DNA from: Parvibaculum sp.
Lineage (GTDB): Bacteria > Pseudomonadota > Alphaproteobacteria > Parvibaculales > Parvibaculaceae
Direction of reading: 5' to 3'
DNA length: 35,548 nucleotides
Assembly (NCBI GenBank): GCA_013823365.1
Contig: PNMC01000011.1
Span: forward strand, 1 to 35,548
Part shown: positions 21,145-30,397 of the stretch, in pieces
How the letters are laid out: the number at the start of each line of letters is the position of its first letter
How positions within the stretch are numbered: position 1 is the stretch's first letter
Made by a program: the position numbers and the translations under genes
The notes under the pieces: generated by a model
Databases searched by the model: none
What the model was told of the DNA's origin: nothing
Seen by the model: the letters and a program-made list of their open reading frames with translations, nothing else

Positions 21145-22185
21145 ATGTCCCTGGCGTTCCGCAATGTCGGACACAGCTATGGCCGTCACAGGGTGCTTTC
21201 CGGCGTCACGCTGGAGGCGCGGCCGGGGGAGATTCTCTGCCTTCTGGGGGCGTCGGGCAGCGGCAAGACGACGCTTTTGCGGCTCGCTGCCGGGCTTGAA
21301 CGCCTGCAGGAGGGCAGCATCGACCTCGGTGGCGCGGTGCTCGCGACCCCCGACCGCGACGTGCCGCCGGAAAAGCGCTCCTTCGGCATGGTTTTTCAGG
21401 ACCACGCGCTGTTCCCCCATCTGACGGTCGAGGAGAATATCGCCTTCGGCCTTGCCGGCCGGCCGAAGGAGGAGATTCGCGCCATAATTGCCGCGCGGCT
21501 CGCGGCGGTCGGTCTTGCCGGCTTCGGGGGGCGTTATCCGCACACCTTGTCGGGTGGCCAGCAGCAGCGCGTGGCGCTCGCCCGTGCGCTGGCACCTGCG
21601 CCCGCCGCCATGCTGCTCGACGAGCCCTTCGCAAGCGTCGATGTGACGCGCCGCCGCGCGCTCCGCGAAGAGGCCCGCCGGGCGCTGAAGGAAGCGGGCG
21701 TGGTGACCCTCGTCGTGACACATGACCCCGTCGAGGCCATGGAAATCGGCGACCGGATTGCGGTCATGGAAGGTGGCCGCATCGCCCAATGCGCGACCCC
21801 CGAAGAGCTTTATGCAAGGCCCGTGAGTGCCCTCGTCGCCTCGCTGTTCGGCGAGGCGCAGCGCTTCCCCGCCGTGGTGAGCGGCGAGACCGCCATCACG
21901 GCCTATGGCCCCGTCCCCGTATCCGGCTATGTCGATGGCGCCCATGTGGAGGTCATCGTCCGGCCGGAAGCCGTGACGCTTGCGCCTGCCAGTGCCAAGG
22001 AAAGCAATTTCCGCATCGGCGACATCCGCTTTCTGGGCCGCGACTGGCTGGTGCTGCTGATGAATGACGGCGCACCGGGGCTTGAGCCGCTTCGCGCCCG
22101 GGTTCCCGCGCTTGAAGGCCTGGCCGTCGAGGCGAGCGTTGCTCTCCGCTTCGAACCTCAAGAAACCTTCATTTTCCCCGCCTGA
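21145..22185 (+). CDS. fbpC: Ferric iron ABC transporter, ATP-binding protein (FbpC-like)
   Basis: 346 aa; Walker A LLGASGSGKTTLLRL, signature LSGGQQQRVALARALAP, Walker B AMLLDEPFASVD, C-terminal TOBE-like region. Confidence 0.9.
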   Translation: MSLAFRNVGHSYGRHRVLSGVTLEARPGEILCLLGASGSGKTTLLRLAAGLERLQEGSIDLGGAVLATPDRDVPPEKRSFGMVFQDHALFPHLTVEENIAFGLAGRPKEEIRAIIAARLAAVGLAGFGGRYPHTLSGGQQQRVALARALAPAPAAMLLDEPFASVDVTRRRALREEARRALKEAGVVTLVVTHDPVEAMEIGDRIAVMEGGRIAQCATPEELYARPVSALVASLFGEAQRFPAVVSGETAITAYGPVPVSGYVDGAHVEVIVRPEAVTLAPASAKESNFRIGDIRFLGRDWLVLLMNDGAPGLEPLRARVPALEGLAVEASVALRFEPQETFIFPA

Positions 22186-22237
22186 CTTTCCGCAATCTGC
22201 CGCTTGCGCCGGCTCATGAGGGCAGGTAGTTTGCGAC

Positions 22238-22252
22238 TGAAAATCGTTCGCA
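22238..22252. promoter_or_regulatory. Candidate Fur box upstream of fbpA
   Basis: TGAAAATCGTTCGCA, about 3 mismatches from TGAGAATNATTCTCA, 24 bp upstream of the fbpA ATG. Confidence 0.45.
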
Positions 22253-22275
22253 TTAATCAGGACATATAATCCGTC

Positions 22276-23301
22276 ATGTTCCGTCTCTTCACCGCCCTCG
22301 TTGTTGCCGCCATGGCTGCCACCGCACTGATCGCCGGCGAAGCCGACGCCGCCGAAGTGAACCTCTATTCGGCCCGCCACTACGACACCGATCTCTCCCT
22401 ATATGACCGCTTCACCGAAGAGACCGGCATCAAGGTCAATCTGATCGAAGGCGACAGCGACGAACTCATCGCCCGCATCGAGCGCGAGGGCCGCAACAGC
22501 CCCGCCGATCTTCTGGTGACCGTGGATGCGGGCCGCCTCTGGCGCGCGGAAGAGAAGGGGCTCTTTGCCCCGGTCTCCTCGGAAACGCTCGAGGAGCGCA
22601 TCCCCGCGCATCTGCGTCATCCGGACGGGCTCTGGTTCGGCCTGTCGAAGCGCGCGCGCATCATCATCTACAACAAGGCGGCAGGCGAACCGGAAAACCT
22701 CAAGACCTATGCCGATCTCGCGGACCCGGTGCACAAGGGCGAGATCTGCATGCGCTCCTCGTCCAACCTCTACAACGTCTCGCTGCTTGCCTCGATCATC
22801 GAGCATGAAGGCGCGGCAGCGGCGGAAGAATGGGTGAAGGGCGTGGTCGCGAACTTCAAGCGCGAACCGCAGGGCAATGACACGGCGAATGTGAATGCCG
22901 TCGCCTCGGGCGAATGCCGCATCTCGCTCGTGAACACCTATTATGTCGGCCGCATGCTCGCCTCCGACGATCCTGCTGTGCGCGAAGCGGCGGAAAAGGT
23001 CGTCATCGTCTTCCCCGATCAGGAAGGCCATGGCACGCATGTGAACATTTCCGGCGCGGGCGTGCTGAAGCATGCGCCGAACCGCGACAATGCGGTGAAG
23101 TTCATCGAGTTCCTGACAAGCGACTGGGCGCAGCTCGCCTTCACGCAGATGAACCATGAATATACGGCGGTTCCCGGCGTGAGCGACGAAACGCCGGTGC
23201 GCGGCACGGGCGCCTTCAAGGAAGACGAGATGAATGCAAGCGCGCTGGGCCGCAATCAGGCGGAAGCCGTGCGCATCTTCGACCGCGCGGGCTGGAAGTG
23301 A
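22276..23301 (+). CDS. fbpA: Fe(3+) ABC transporter substrate-binding protein (FbpA-like)
   Basis: 341 aa; signal peptide then AAEVNLYSARHYDTDLSLYDRFTEETGIKVNLIEGDSDELIARIEREGRNSPADLLVTVDAGRLWRAEEKGLF; Tyr-Tyr iron-site motif NTYYVGRM. Confidence 0.93.
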   Translation: MFRLFTALVVAAMAATALIAGEADAAEVNLYSARHYDTDLSLYDRFTEETGIKVNLIEGDSDELIARIEREGRNSPADLLVTVDAGRLWRAEEKGLFAPVSSETLEERIPAHLRHPDGLWFGLSKRARIIIYNKAAGEPENLKTYADLADPVHKGEICMRSSSNLYNVSLLASIIEHEGAAAAEEWVKGVVANFKREPQGNDTANVNAVASGECRISLVNTYYVGRMLASDDPAVREAAEKVVIVFPDQEGHGTHVNISGAGVLKHAPNRDNAVKFIEFLTSDWAQLAFTQMNHEYTAVPGVSDETPVRGTGAFKEDEMNASALGRNQAEAVRIFDRAGWK

Positions 23302-23332
23302 TCCGGCCTTTCCGGAGGTTTTGAAGAACGAG

Positions 23333-23362
23333 AGCCGGGGGCAGCCATGTCCCCGGCTTTTT
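23333..23362 (+). terminator. Rho-independent terminator after fbpA
   Basis: AGCCGGGG-GCAGCCATGT-CCCCGGCT followed by TTTT. Confidence 0.85.
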
Positions 23363-23367
23363 CATGT

Positions 23368-23418
23368 GCCGGTCAATTCGCCGGTCAGACGAGCCGGCCA
23401 GACAAGCAGGTCAGACGA
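23368..23418. repeat. Degenerate 12/13-bp tandem repeat, four units, overlapping the hmuV stop codon
   Basis: GCCGGTCAATTC / GCCGGTCAGACGA / GCCGGCCAGACAA / GCAGGTCAGACGA. Confidence 0.7.
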
Positions 23419-24193
23419 GAATGGCGCGCTGGCCGTTCGCGCGTTTCAGCACCTCGACCTCGACATCGAAACAGGCACCGAGCGCGGGCGCGGTGAAGAC
23501 CTCATCAGCCTCGCCCGAAGCAATGACCCGTCCATTCTTCAGAAGAGCCACGTCATCCGCATAGGCACTGGCAAGGTTAAGGTCGTGAATGGCGGCAAGC
23601 ACGCCCACACCCTGGTCTGCCAAAAGCCGAGCTACATCGAGCACAAGGCGCTGATGGCGAAGGTCGAGCGCCGATGTCGGCTCGTCCAGAATGAGATAGC
23701 GGCTCTCGCCCCGGGCGTCCCCTTCGGGGCGCCATATCTGCGCAATGGCGCGTGCGAACTGCACGCGTTGTTTCTCCCCGCCCGACAAGGTCTGATAGGA
23801 GCGCGAGAGGAACGGCGCGACGCCTGCAAGCCGTGCCGCCTCCGAGATTGCCCGCGCATCGAAAAGCTGCGCCTCGTCGCCCGAATGCGGCAGGCGCCCA
23901 AGCTCGATCACTTCTTCGGCGGTAAAGGCGAAGTCGAGCGCCGAATCCTGAAGCAACACGGCGCGACGGCGCGCAAGCCGGAGTGGGGCCATGGAGCCAA
24001 GCGGCGCGTCATCGAACCGGACGTCGCCTTCATCCGGCCGCCTTTCGCCCGCGAGAACGGAGATGAGCGTCGACTTGCCGGCGCCATTGGGCCCGATCAG
24101 CGCCGTGACGCGGCCGGGACGGACGCAAAGGTCGGCGCCGTCCAGAAGCCGGCGCTGGCCCGCAAGAACCGAAATGCCGGAAGCACGGATCAC
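23411..24193 (-). CDS. hmuV: Heme ABC transporter ATP-binding protein
   Basis: 260 aa from GTG at 24193: VIRASGISVLAGQRRLLDGADLCVRPGRVTALIGPNGAGKSTLISVLAGERRPDEGDV...LSGGEKQRVQFARAIAQIWRPEG...RYLILDEPTSALDLRHQ. GTGA overlap with the hmuU stop; the ORF-track extension to 25327 is shadow sequence over hmuU. Confidence 0.9.
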   Translation of the reverse strand: MIRASGISVLAGQRRLLDGADLCVRPGRVTALIGPNGAGKSTLISVLAGERRPDEGDVRFDDAPLGSMAPLRLARRRAVLLQDSALDFAFTAEEVIELGRLPHSGDEAQLFDARAISEAARLAGVAPFLSRSYQTLSGGEKQRVQFARAIAQIWRPEGDARGESRYLILDEPTSALDLRHQRLVLDVARLLADQGVGVLAAIHDLNLASAYADDVALLKNGRVIASGEADEVFTAPALGACFDVEVEVLKRANGQRAILV

Positions 24194-25245
24194 ATCGACC
24201 TCCGTCTGCGCATGAGAAGCCAGAGGAAGAAGGGGCTTCCGACCGCCGCCGTGACGAGGCCGATCGGCAGTTCGGCCGGCGCGACGATCACACGCGCGAA
24301 ACTGTCGGCGATGAGAAGGAGCGCCGCGCCCGCGAGCATTGAGCCCGGCAGGACCACACGGTGATCGGGCCCCGCCATCATGCGCACCACATGCGGCACC
24401 ACGATGCCCACGAAAGCGACGATGCCGCTCACCGCCACCGCGGAACTGACGGCCAGCGCCGCCGCAACCATGACGACATGCTTCAGCCGCTGAACCGCTA
24501 CGCCGAGGTGCAGCGCCTCGCGCTCGCCGAGCAGCATGGCATCGAGCGCACGGGCGCGGGTGAGAATGATCCCAAGCGCGAGCAGGATGGGAAGCGCCGC
24601 AAGCGTCACCGCGCGCCACCCGCCGGAGGCAAGACTTCCCATGCTCCAGAACGTGAAGTCGCGAAGCTGCGTGTCGTTGGAGATATAGACGAGAAGGCCG
24701 GTCAGCGCGCCGGTCAATGCGTTCACCGCGATGCCCGCAAGCAGCAGTGTCGCCGTTGCCGCCTGGCCGCGGGATTGCGCAAGACCCTGAATGGCAAATG
24801 TGGCGCCGAGTCCGCCTGCGAAAGCGGCGAGCGGCAGAAGATAGGGCGAGGCAAGAAAGGGCAGGGCGCCGACAAGCGTGGATCCCAGCACGATCACGAA
24901 GACGGCGCCGAGCGCCGCGCCGCCCGACACGCCGATCAGGCTCGGATCGGCGAGCGGATTGCGGAAAAGCCCCTGAAAGGCCGCGCCCGCGCCCGCAAGC
25001 GCCGCCCCCACGATGACGGCGAGCAGCGCCCGGGGCAGACGGATCGTCTGGACGATCGCGGCGATGCGCGCATCGTTCTCCATGCCGAGAAGCGCGCGGA
25101 GCACGTCGCCCGCCGGAATGGAAACCGCGCCTGTTGCGAGCGAGACGAGAAAGGCGAGACACAGAAAGGCGCCGAGCCCGGCAAGGATCGCAGGGCGCCG
25201 CGCGGCGCGCGAGAGGCGAGGCCGGGTATCGGCGATATCCGTCAT
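24190..25245 (-). CDS. hmuU: Heme/iron ABC transporter permease (FecCD family)
   Basis: 351 aa; AGAGAAFQGLFRNPLADPSLIGVSGGAALGAV, VSGIVAFVGIVVPHVVRMMAGPDHRVVLPGSMLAGAALLLIADSFAR, GLVTAAVGSPFFLWLLMRRRR. Confidence 0.92.
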   Translation of the reverse strand: MTDIADTRPRLSRAARRPAILAGLGAFLCLAFLVSLATGAVSIPAGDVLRALLGMENDARIAAIVQTIRLPRALLAVIVGAALAGAGAAFQGLFRNPLADPSLIGVSGGAALGAVFVIVLGSTLVGALPFLASPYLLPLAAFAGGLGATFAIQGLAQSRGQAATATLLLAGIAVNALTGALTGLLVYISNDTQLRDFTFWSMGSLASGGWRAVTLAALPILLALGIILTRARALDAMLLGEREALHLGVAVQRLKHVVMVAAALAVSSAVAVSGIVAFVGIVVPHVVRMMAGPDHRVVLPGSMLAGAALLLIADSFARVIVAPAELPIGLVTAAVGSPFFLWLLMRRRRSM

Positions 25246-26144
25246 TCTGCCTCCGTCCAGGGGCGCGGCGGAAGCGGCGCGATAGCAGCTTGCGGGTGAA
25301 GCAGGGCGGCGAGGTCGCGCACGGCATGGGCCAGACGCGGACCGAAACCGGCGAGATAGAGTGCGTCCATGCTCACCACGCGCTTTGCAGCGCCGGCCGG
25401 TGTCGCCGCAAGCGCAGGATCGGCGAGCAGCTTGTCCGTCCCGCCCAGCATCTCGATCGATTGATCGGTGACGAGCAGAATATCGGGCGCAGCCTCTGTC
25501 GCCGCTTCGGGCGAGAAGGGCTTGTAGCCCGTAAAGCCATGCGCAGCGTTCTCGCCGCCTGCAAGTTCGATCATCGCATTGGCGGCGGTCCGGTCGCCGC
25601 CGACGAGAAGCCCGCCTCGCCCGGCCTGCAGGAGGAAGAGCACCCGGGGCTTTCTTCCTTCGATCTTCGCCACATCGGCGAGCACCTGGTCCATGTCCTG
25701 CTTCAGCGCTTCGTTGAGCGCCGCAGCCTCCGCTTCGCGGCCGAGCGCTGCGCCCACTTCGGCGATGTGCGCGTAGACATCTTCAGACGCGAAGCCTTCC
25801 TCGAGCTTCACGATGCGCACGCCGGCGGCCTCCGTCTGCGCGAGCGCAGTGTCGGGCCCGGCCTCGCCGCCTGCCAGAATGAGATCGGGCGAGAGCGAGA
25901 GCAGGCCCTCCGCCGAAAGCTGCCGCACATAGCCGACATCGGGAAGCGCGTCCGCCGCTGCCGGATAGATGCTGGTCGTGTCGGCGCCCACCAGCCTCTC
26001 ACTCGCCCCGAGCGCGAAGACGATCTCGGTGGTGGAACCGCCCACGGCAACGATGCGCTCCGCATCCGCCGCGGCGGGGGGAGCGAGGAGGAGCAGCGCA
26101 GCGGCGCATGCGATTCCGGCGAAGGGAAGCCGCGCTATCATCAT
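25242..26144 (-). CDS. hmuT: Heme ABC transporter substrate-binding protein
   Basis: 300 aa from ATG at 26144: MMIARLPFAGIACAAALLLLAPPAAADAERIVAVGGSTTEIVFALGASERLVGADTTSIYPAAADALPDVGYVRQLSAEGLLSLSPDLILAGGEAGP; ATGA overlaps at both ends with neighbours. Confidence 0.9.
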   Translation of the reverse strand: MMIARLPFAGIACAAALLLLAPPAAADAERIVAVGGSTTEIVFALGASERLVGADTTSIYPAAADALPDVGYVRQLSAEGLLSLSPDLILAGGEAGPDTALAQTEAAGVRIVKLEEGFASEDVYAHIAEVGAALGREAEAAALNEALKQDMDQVLADVAKIEGRKPRVLFLLQAGRGGLLVGGDRTAANAMIELAGGENAAHGFTGYKPFSPEAATEAAPDILLVTDQSIEMLGGTDKLLADPALAATPAGAAKRVVSMDALYLAGFGPRLAHAVRDLAALLHPQAAIAPLPPRPWTEAE

Positions 26145-27196
26145 GCCGCTTCCTTCGTCGCGAGCGGATTGACGATCTCGCGCCAGCCGAGGTCCTCGGG
26201 CTGGCCGGGCTTGCGCTTGCCGAACAGTGTGGCGATCAGCGAGCCTTCCTTGTCGAAAAGTTCGAGCGAGGTAACGGTGCCGTCTTCCGTCGGCTTCCAG
26301 ACGACCCAGGCGCTGTCGATGTGATCTTCGCGCAGATGGAGATTGAAGGACTCGTCCAGCACGTTGAACCACGGCCCCATGGGCTTCAGGTTCGAAACGG
26401 TACCGGTGTGAATCTGGATCATGCCGGGATTGCCGACAAAGACCATGATCGGCACCTCGCGGTCGCGCGCCGCTTCGAGTGCCGCGCGGAGCGAAACGGC
26501 GGGAACGCGCGTTGCGCGTGTCTCTCCCGCAAGGCGCAGGCCCTGCAGCCGTTCCACCTTGAACTTCGTGATGAGACCGTGGAACTCATGTGTGTCGGTC
26601 ATCGCATCCCAGGCGGCGCGGAAACCGGGGACGTCGATTTCGCTATCGGCGAGGCGTGCTTTCTTCGCCGGTGCCGGCGCGATCTCGAGCGGTGTGTGCT
26701 CCGTCGCAAAACGTGCGATCAGGGCATCGAAGGCGGCGGCATCGGAGCCGTCCGTCTGGTAGATCTTGTGGATCGCCACGCCCTGCGCATCGAAGAACTG
26801 CAGGCTGCGGCGCGTGCCGCCTTCCTTCAGCACCTCGACGACGCCGAAACCCGACTTCCACTGCGAGAAGAAGATGCGAAGATCGATATCCTCGCCGACG
26901 ATCAGGCCCACATGCGCACCGCCTTCAAGCGTGCCATAGACGCCCTTGCGCTCATGCACCACGGATTCGTTCCGCGTCAGCGCCATCACGCGGCCAAGGG
27001 CGCCCATGCTGCCGATAATGTCGGTCCATTCGGGGCGAAGCCGGGTGACGGTCGAGGTCTCGCTGCCCAACGCGAGAAGCTCGGCTTCGGAAATGCCGAG
27101 ACGGGCGGCGATCTCGCGGGCGCGAAGATTGGGCTCTGCGGCAAGAAGCGCCGCGCGGCGCCCGGCAAGCAGCTCGGAAGTTGATGAAGCGGACAT
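26141..27196 (-). CDS. hmuS: Hemin-degrading / heme-transport factor HmuS (HemS/ChuS family)
   Basis: 351 aa; LLALGSETSTVTRLRPEWTDIIGSMGALGRVMALTRNESVVHERKGVY...VPIMVFVGNPGMIQIHTGTVSNLKPMGPWFNVLDESFNLHLREDHIDSAWVVWKPTEDGTVTSLELFD. Confidence 0.92.
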   Translation of the reverse strand: MSASSTSELLAGRRAALLAAEPNLRAREIAARLGISEAELLALGSETSTVTRLRPEWTDIIGSMGALGRVMALTRNESVVHERKGVYGTLEGGAHVGLIVGEDIDLRIFFSQWKSGFGVVEVLKEGGTRRSLQFFDAQGVAIHKIYQTDGSDAAAFDALIARFATEHTPLEIAPAPAKKARLADSEIDVPGFRAAWDAMTDTHEFHGLITKFKVERLQGLRLAGETRATRVPAVSLRAALEAARDREVPIMVFVGNPGMIQIHTGTVSNLKPMGPWFNVLDESFNLHLREDHIDSAWVVWKPTEDGTVTSLELFDKEGSLIATLFGKRKPGQPEDLGWREIVNPLATKEAA

Positions 27197-27217
27197 GGCG
27201 GTTCCTTTCGTGAAGCC

Positions 27218-28027
27218 TCAGTTGAGGGCGAAGCGGACAGGGATGTGAACGAAGGCGGCGACGGGCCGTCCGCCGCGCCTTTCGGGTTCGAATTGCCAGT
27301 CTTGCGCCGCTTTCATCGCGGCGTGGTCGAGCAGCGCATAGCCGGAGCTTTCGAGAAGCGAGACTTCCGCCGGATTGCCGGCGAGATCGAGCTTCACGCG
27401 GATCATCGCGGTGCCCTCCTGGCCGAGGTCGCGTGCCCGGCGCGGATAGGCGGGCGGGCGCGGCAGCACGCGGTAGCGCGGTTCGGTGAGCATGACGATC
27501 TCGCTCTCCTCAGCGCCGCTATGCGGCGTGAGTCCGGCGCTCGTCCCCGCGCCGTCTCCGTCGCGCGTATCGGGCGGCGCGAGCGATGCGGTGCGAAAAG
27601 CGGGAGCGATTTCTTCGGCCGGTCTGCGCGCTTCGCTGATGCGAGGCTGCGGCGCGGGCTTGCGTTCGGGCCGTGCGGCCAAGGGCTCGGGAAGCGGCAC
27701 CGCTTCGGCCACAGGATCGGGAAGGAGCTCGGGAACCGTTTCAGGCTGCGGCGCGGCGGAGGCTGCCTGCGATGGCGCGGCGCGCTCCACCCGCGCGGGC
27801 GCGGGGGCCGAAAGTTCGACGAAGGTGACGGACATGCCGTCGGGAAATCCTTGCGGCGCGGGCGTGCCCGCAGCCTGCCACCAGCCGAGAAGCACGGCGG
27901 CGACGGAAACATGAAGGAAGAGTGAGGCCGCCACCGGCCCGCGGAGCGCGCGCGGCCCGAGAGGGAGAGGCGAGGAACCCTCCTCCCGTGCCATGCTGCC
28001 CATGCGTGCGGTGGCGGCCATACTCAT
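27218..28027 (-). CDS. tonB: TonB family energy transducer
   Basis: 269 aa; N-terminal TM segment, Pro-rich linker, C-terminal PRYRVLPRPPAYPRRARDLGQEGTAMIRVKLDLAGNPAEVSLLESSGYALLDHAAMKAAQDWQFEP. Confidence 0.88.
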   Translation of the reverse strand: MSMAATARMGSMAREEGSSPLPLGPRALRGPVAASLFLHVSVAAVLLGWWQAAGTPAPQGFPDGMSVTFVELSAPAPARVERAAPSQAASAAPQPETVPELLPDPVAEAVPLPEPLAARPERKPAPQPRISEARRPAEEIAPAFRTASLAPPDTRDGDGAGTSAGLTPHSGAEESEIVMLTEPRYRVLPRPPAYPRRARDLGQEGTAMIRVKLDLAGNPAEVSLLESSGYALLDHAAMKAAQDWQFEPERRGGRPVAAFVHIPVRFALN

Positions 28028-28034
28028 TGCAACC

Positions 28035-30272
28035 TCAGAAGCGCAGCGTCGCGTTGACGCCGAAGTTCCGGCCCGGCTGCGCGTAACGCGGAAGAATGGG
28101 ATTGCTTGCCGCCACGCCGATTACATCCTGCGAGAGGTAGTACTCCTCGTCGGTGATGTTGAAGACACCGGCGTTGAAGGTGAGGCGCTCCGACACATCG
28201 TAATGCGCCATCAGGTCGATCACCGTGTAGGACGGTGCCTGGAAGTCGCTGGGGGAGGCCACGCGATCGTGACGCCAGGCATGGGTGAAGGCAAGCTCCG
28301 CGCCCCATATACCGTTGTCATAGGCAACACCCGCCACGGCCTTCACGGGATCGACGGAGGAAATCGGCGCCCCGGTCTGGTCGTCTTTGCCGCGCGCATA
28401 GGAAAGCGCACCCTTCAGTGTCCATTCAGGCGTTGCGGCATATTCGCCCCGCGCCTCGGCACCGAAGATCGTTACTTCGGCGAGATTCTGGAACTGATAG
28501 GTCGTATTCGTCGGCGTGCTGCCTGCTAGGGCCACCGTTTCGATGAAGTCCTTATACTTGTTGTAGAAGCCCGCGATGGAGAAGCTCGATCCATCGGCGT
28601 AAGCGCCACGCAGGCCCGCCTCGAAGCCATCGGACGTTTCCGCCTTCAGATCCGGATTTGGAATGAAGCGGTAGGAGATCATCTGACCGGGCGGCGGGAA
28701 CGGAACGAAGATATTGTGCTCGAAGCCGTTGTTCAGACTGTCATAGGGCGGTGCGCGGAAACCATGCGCATATTGCCCGAAGATTGTGTACTCCTCGCTC
28801 ACAGAGAAAGTAGCGCCGAGCTTGGGCGAAATTTCGGTCTCGGTGACTTCAACCGGCGTATAGGCGGGATTGGCGACATTCTCATACATCCAGTCCGGCT
28901 TCGGCTTCATGTTGTAGTAGTCGAAGCGAATTGCCGGAACGATGCTCAGGCGTCCGAGCGAAATGTCGTCCTGCACGAAGAACCCTGCCTTGACCGTTTC
29001 CGTGTCGGGGAAATATTTGGCTGGAAACTGTATGGAGCCGACATTGTTGGTGACCGTGCCGGTCGTCAGATTTTCTTCCGTGCGGTAGCGGGGACGTGAG
29101 CTTTCCGTGTAGTCGGCAGCCAGACCGTAAGTGAATTCGTGCGAAACGCCGAAGATGTTGCGCGCGGTGTTGAACTGGATGTCGGCCACCCAGATGTCCT
29201 GCAGGAATCCGAGGTCGGAGACGCGCATGAAGTTGGTGCCGCCGGTCAGGCGGAGCTGATCCGTATGCTCCCAGCGCTCAAGCGACGTGTAGCCGAGCTT
29301 GATTTCAGCACTGTCGACGAACAGGAACGGATTGGCATGAGTATAGGCGAGGCTGATCGAATACCGCTCGGTATCGTCCGTGCCGTCCGATGAAAGGATG
29401 GTTGTGGTGCCGTCGACCCCCTCTTCGTCGTTCAACTCGGTATCGACCTTGCGGTCGAGATAATCGCCGGTGATCTTGAGCCGGTTTCCCGACGGAGAGT
29501 TGAAAACCAGTTTCCCGAGAAAAGAATTCGACTCGTAGTCCTGCGGATTTGCCGTCCAGCTCGAATTCGGTTTGATTTCCTCGCCGTCGCGACGGGTGTA
29601 GATACCGAGGACTTCGACATTGCCGGCACGAGCCGCGCCAGTCATCGTTTCGGAAAAGGTTTTACCGGCGCTCGCATAGCCGCCCTTGATGCTCGCGTAC
29701 CAGTCCTTGCCCACCATATCGAGATAGTCGGCCGGGTCTTTCGTCACATAGGCGATCGTGCCGCCGAGACCGTCCGACCCGTAAAGGGCAGAGGCCGGCC
29801 CGCGCACGATTTCGACTGCCTTCATGTTCTCGATGTCGAAGAAGTCGCGTGTATAGGTGCCGGGGCCTTCGTTCGACTGAGGGAAGTCGGTGGTCGGCAA
29901 GCCGTCCACCAGAACGAGCACGCGATTGCCGCCCATGCCTCGGATGACATAATTCGTTGCGCCGGCCCGGCTTGGCTGATTGCCAACCGAAACCCCCGGC
30001 TCGTAGCGGATGATGTCCTGCATCCGCACGGCATTGCGCCGTTCGAGTTCCTCCGCCGTGATGACGGAGACGGTGCCGGCGACATCGTTGATCGCGGTCG
30101 GGTTGCGCGTGGCGGTCGAGGTGACGGTGTCGAGCTGCGTTGCGCGCGGCTTTGCCTCCTCTTCCTCGGGGGAAGAAGCGGCGTTCTGCGCCTGCGCGGT
30201 GGAAATCACGGCGAGCGAGGCCGTTGCGAGTAGAAGCGAGATGAGGGATCGCCGACCCATAAAACTGTGCAT
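28035..30272 (-). CDS. TonB-dependent heme/hemoglobin receptor
   Basis: 745 aa; signal peptide, plug domain (RMQDIIRYEPGVSVGNQPSRAGATNYVIRGMGGNRVLVLVDGLPTTD, VEIVRGPASALYGSDGLGGTIAYVTKDP), heme-receptor FRAP...H...NPDL region (GFRAPPYDSLNNGFEHNIF...FIPNPDLKAETSDGFEAGLRG), terminal F. Confidence 0.92.
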   Translation of the reverse strand: MHSFMGRRSLISLLLATASLAVISTAQAQNAASSPEEEEAKPRATQLDTVTSTATRNPTAINDVAGTVSVITAEELERRNAVRMQDIIRYEPGVSVGNQPSRAGATNYVIRGMGGNRVLVLVDGLPTTDFPQSNEGPGTYTRDFFDIENMKAVEIVRGPASALYGSDGLGGTIAYVTKDPADYLDMVGKDWYASIKGGYASAGKTFSETMTGAARAGNVEVLGIYTRRDGEEIKPNSSWTANPQDYESNSFLGKLVFNSPSGNRLKITGDYLDRKVDTELNDEEGVDGTTTILSSDGTDDTERYSISLAYTHANPFLFVDSAEIKLGYTSLERWEHTDQLRLTGGTNFMRVSDLGFLQDIWVADIQFNTARNIFGVSHEFTYGLAADYTESSRPRYRTEENLTTGTVTNNVGSIQFPAKYFPDTETVKAGFFVQDDISLGRLSIVPAIRFDYYNMKPKPDWMYENVANPAYTPVEVTETEISPKLGATFSVSEEYTIFGQYAHGFRAPPYDSLNNGFEHNIFVPFPPPGQMISYRFIPNPDLKAETSDGFEAGLRGAYADGSSFSIAGFYNKYKDFIETVALAGSTPTNTTYQFQNLAEVTIFGAEARGEYAATPEWTLKGALSYARGKDDQTGAPISSVDPVKAVAGVAYDNGIWGAELAFTHAWRHDRVASPSDFQAPSYTVIDLMAHYDVSERLTFNAGVFNITDEEYYLSQDVIGVAASNPILPRYAQPGRNFGVNATLRF

Positions 30273-30397
30273 TGCCAGTCCCAGTCCCAGTTATGCGTGC
30301 GAAAGCATTCCTGGCTGGCTGGCCCCCGCCTTGCGGATGGACGGGTCTGGCTGGCTCGGCTGCTCGGTGATGTACCCCCGGCGCGTGGCCGGGCTTC

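Noticed and set aside
20827-22380. 517-aa minus-strand ORF across fbpC
   Set aside because: Shadow of fbpC; its C-terminal part runs through the divergent promoter and into fbpB in a different frame.
24194-25327. Extension of the hmuV ORF upstream of 24193
   Set aside because: Antiparallel-free but out-of-frame reading through hmuU; ABC ATPase homology begins at GTG 24193.
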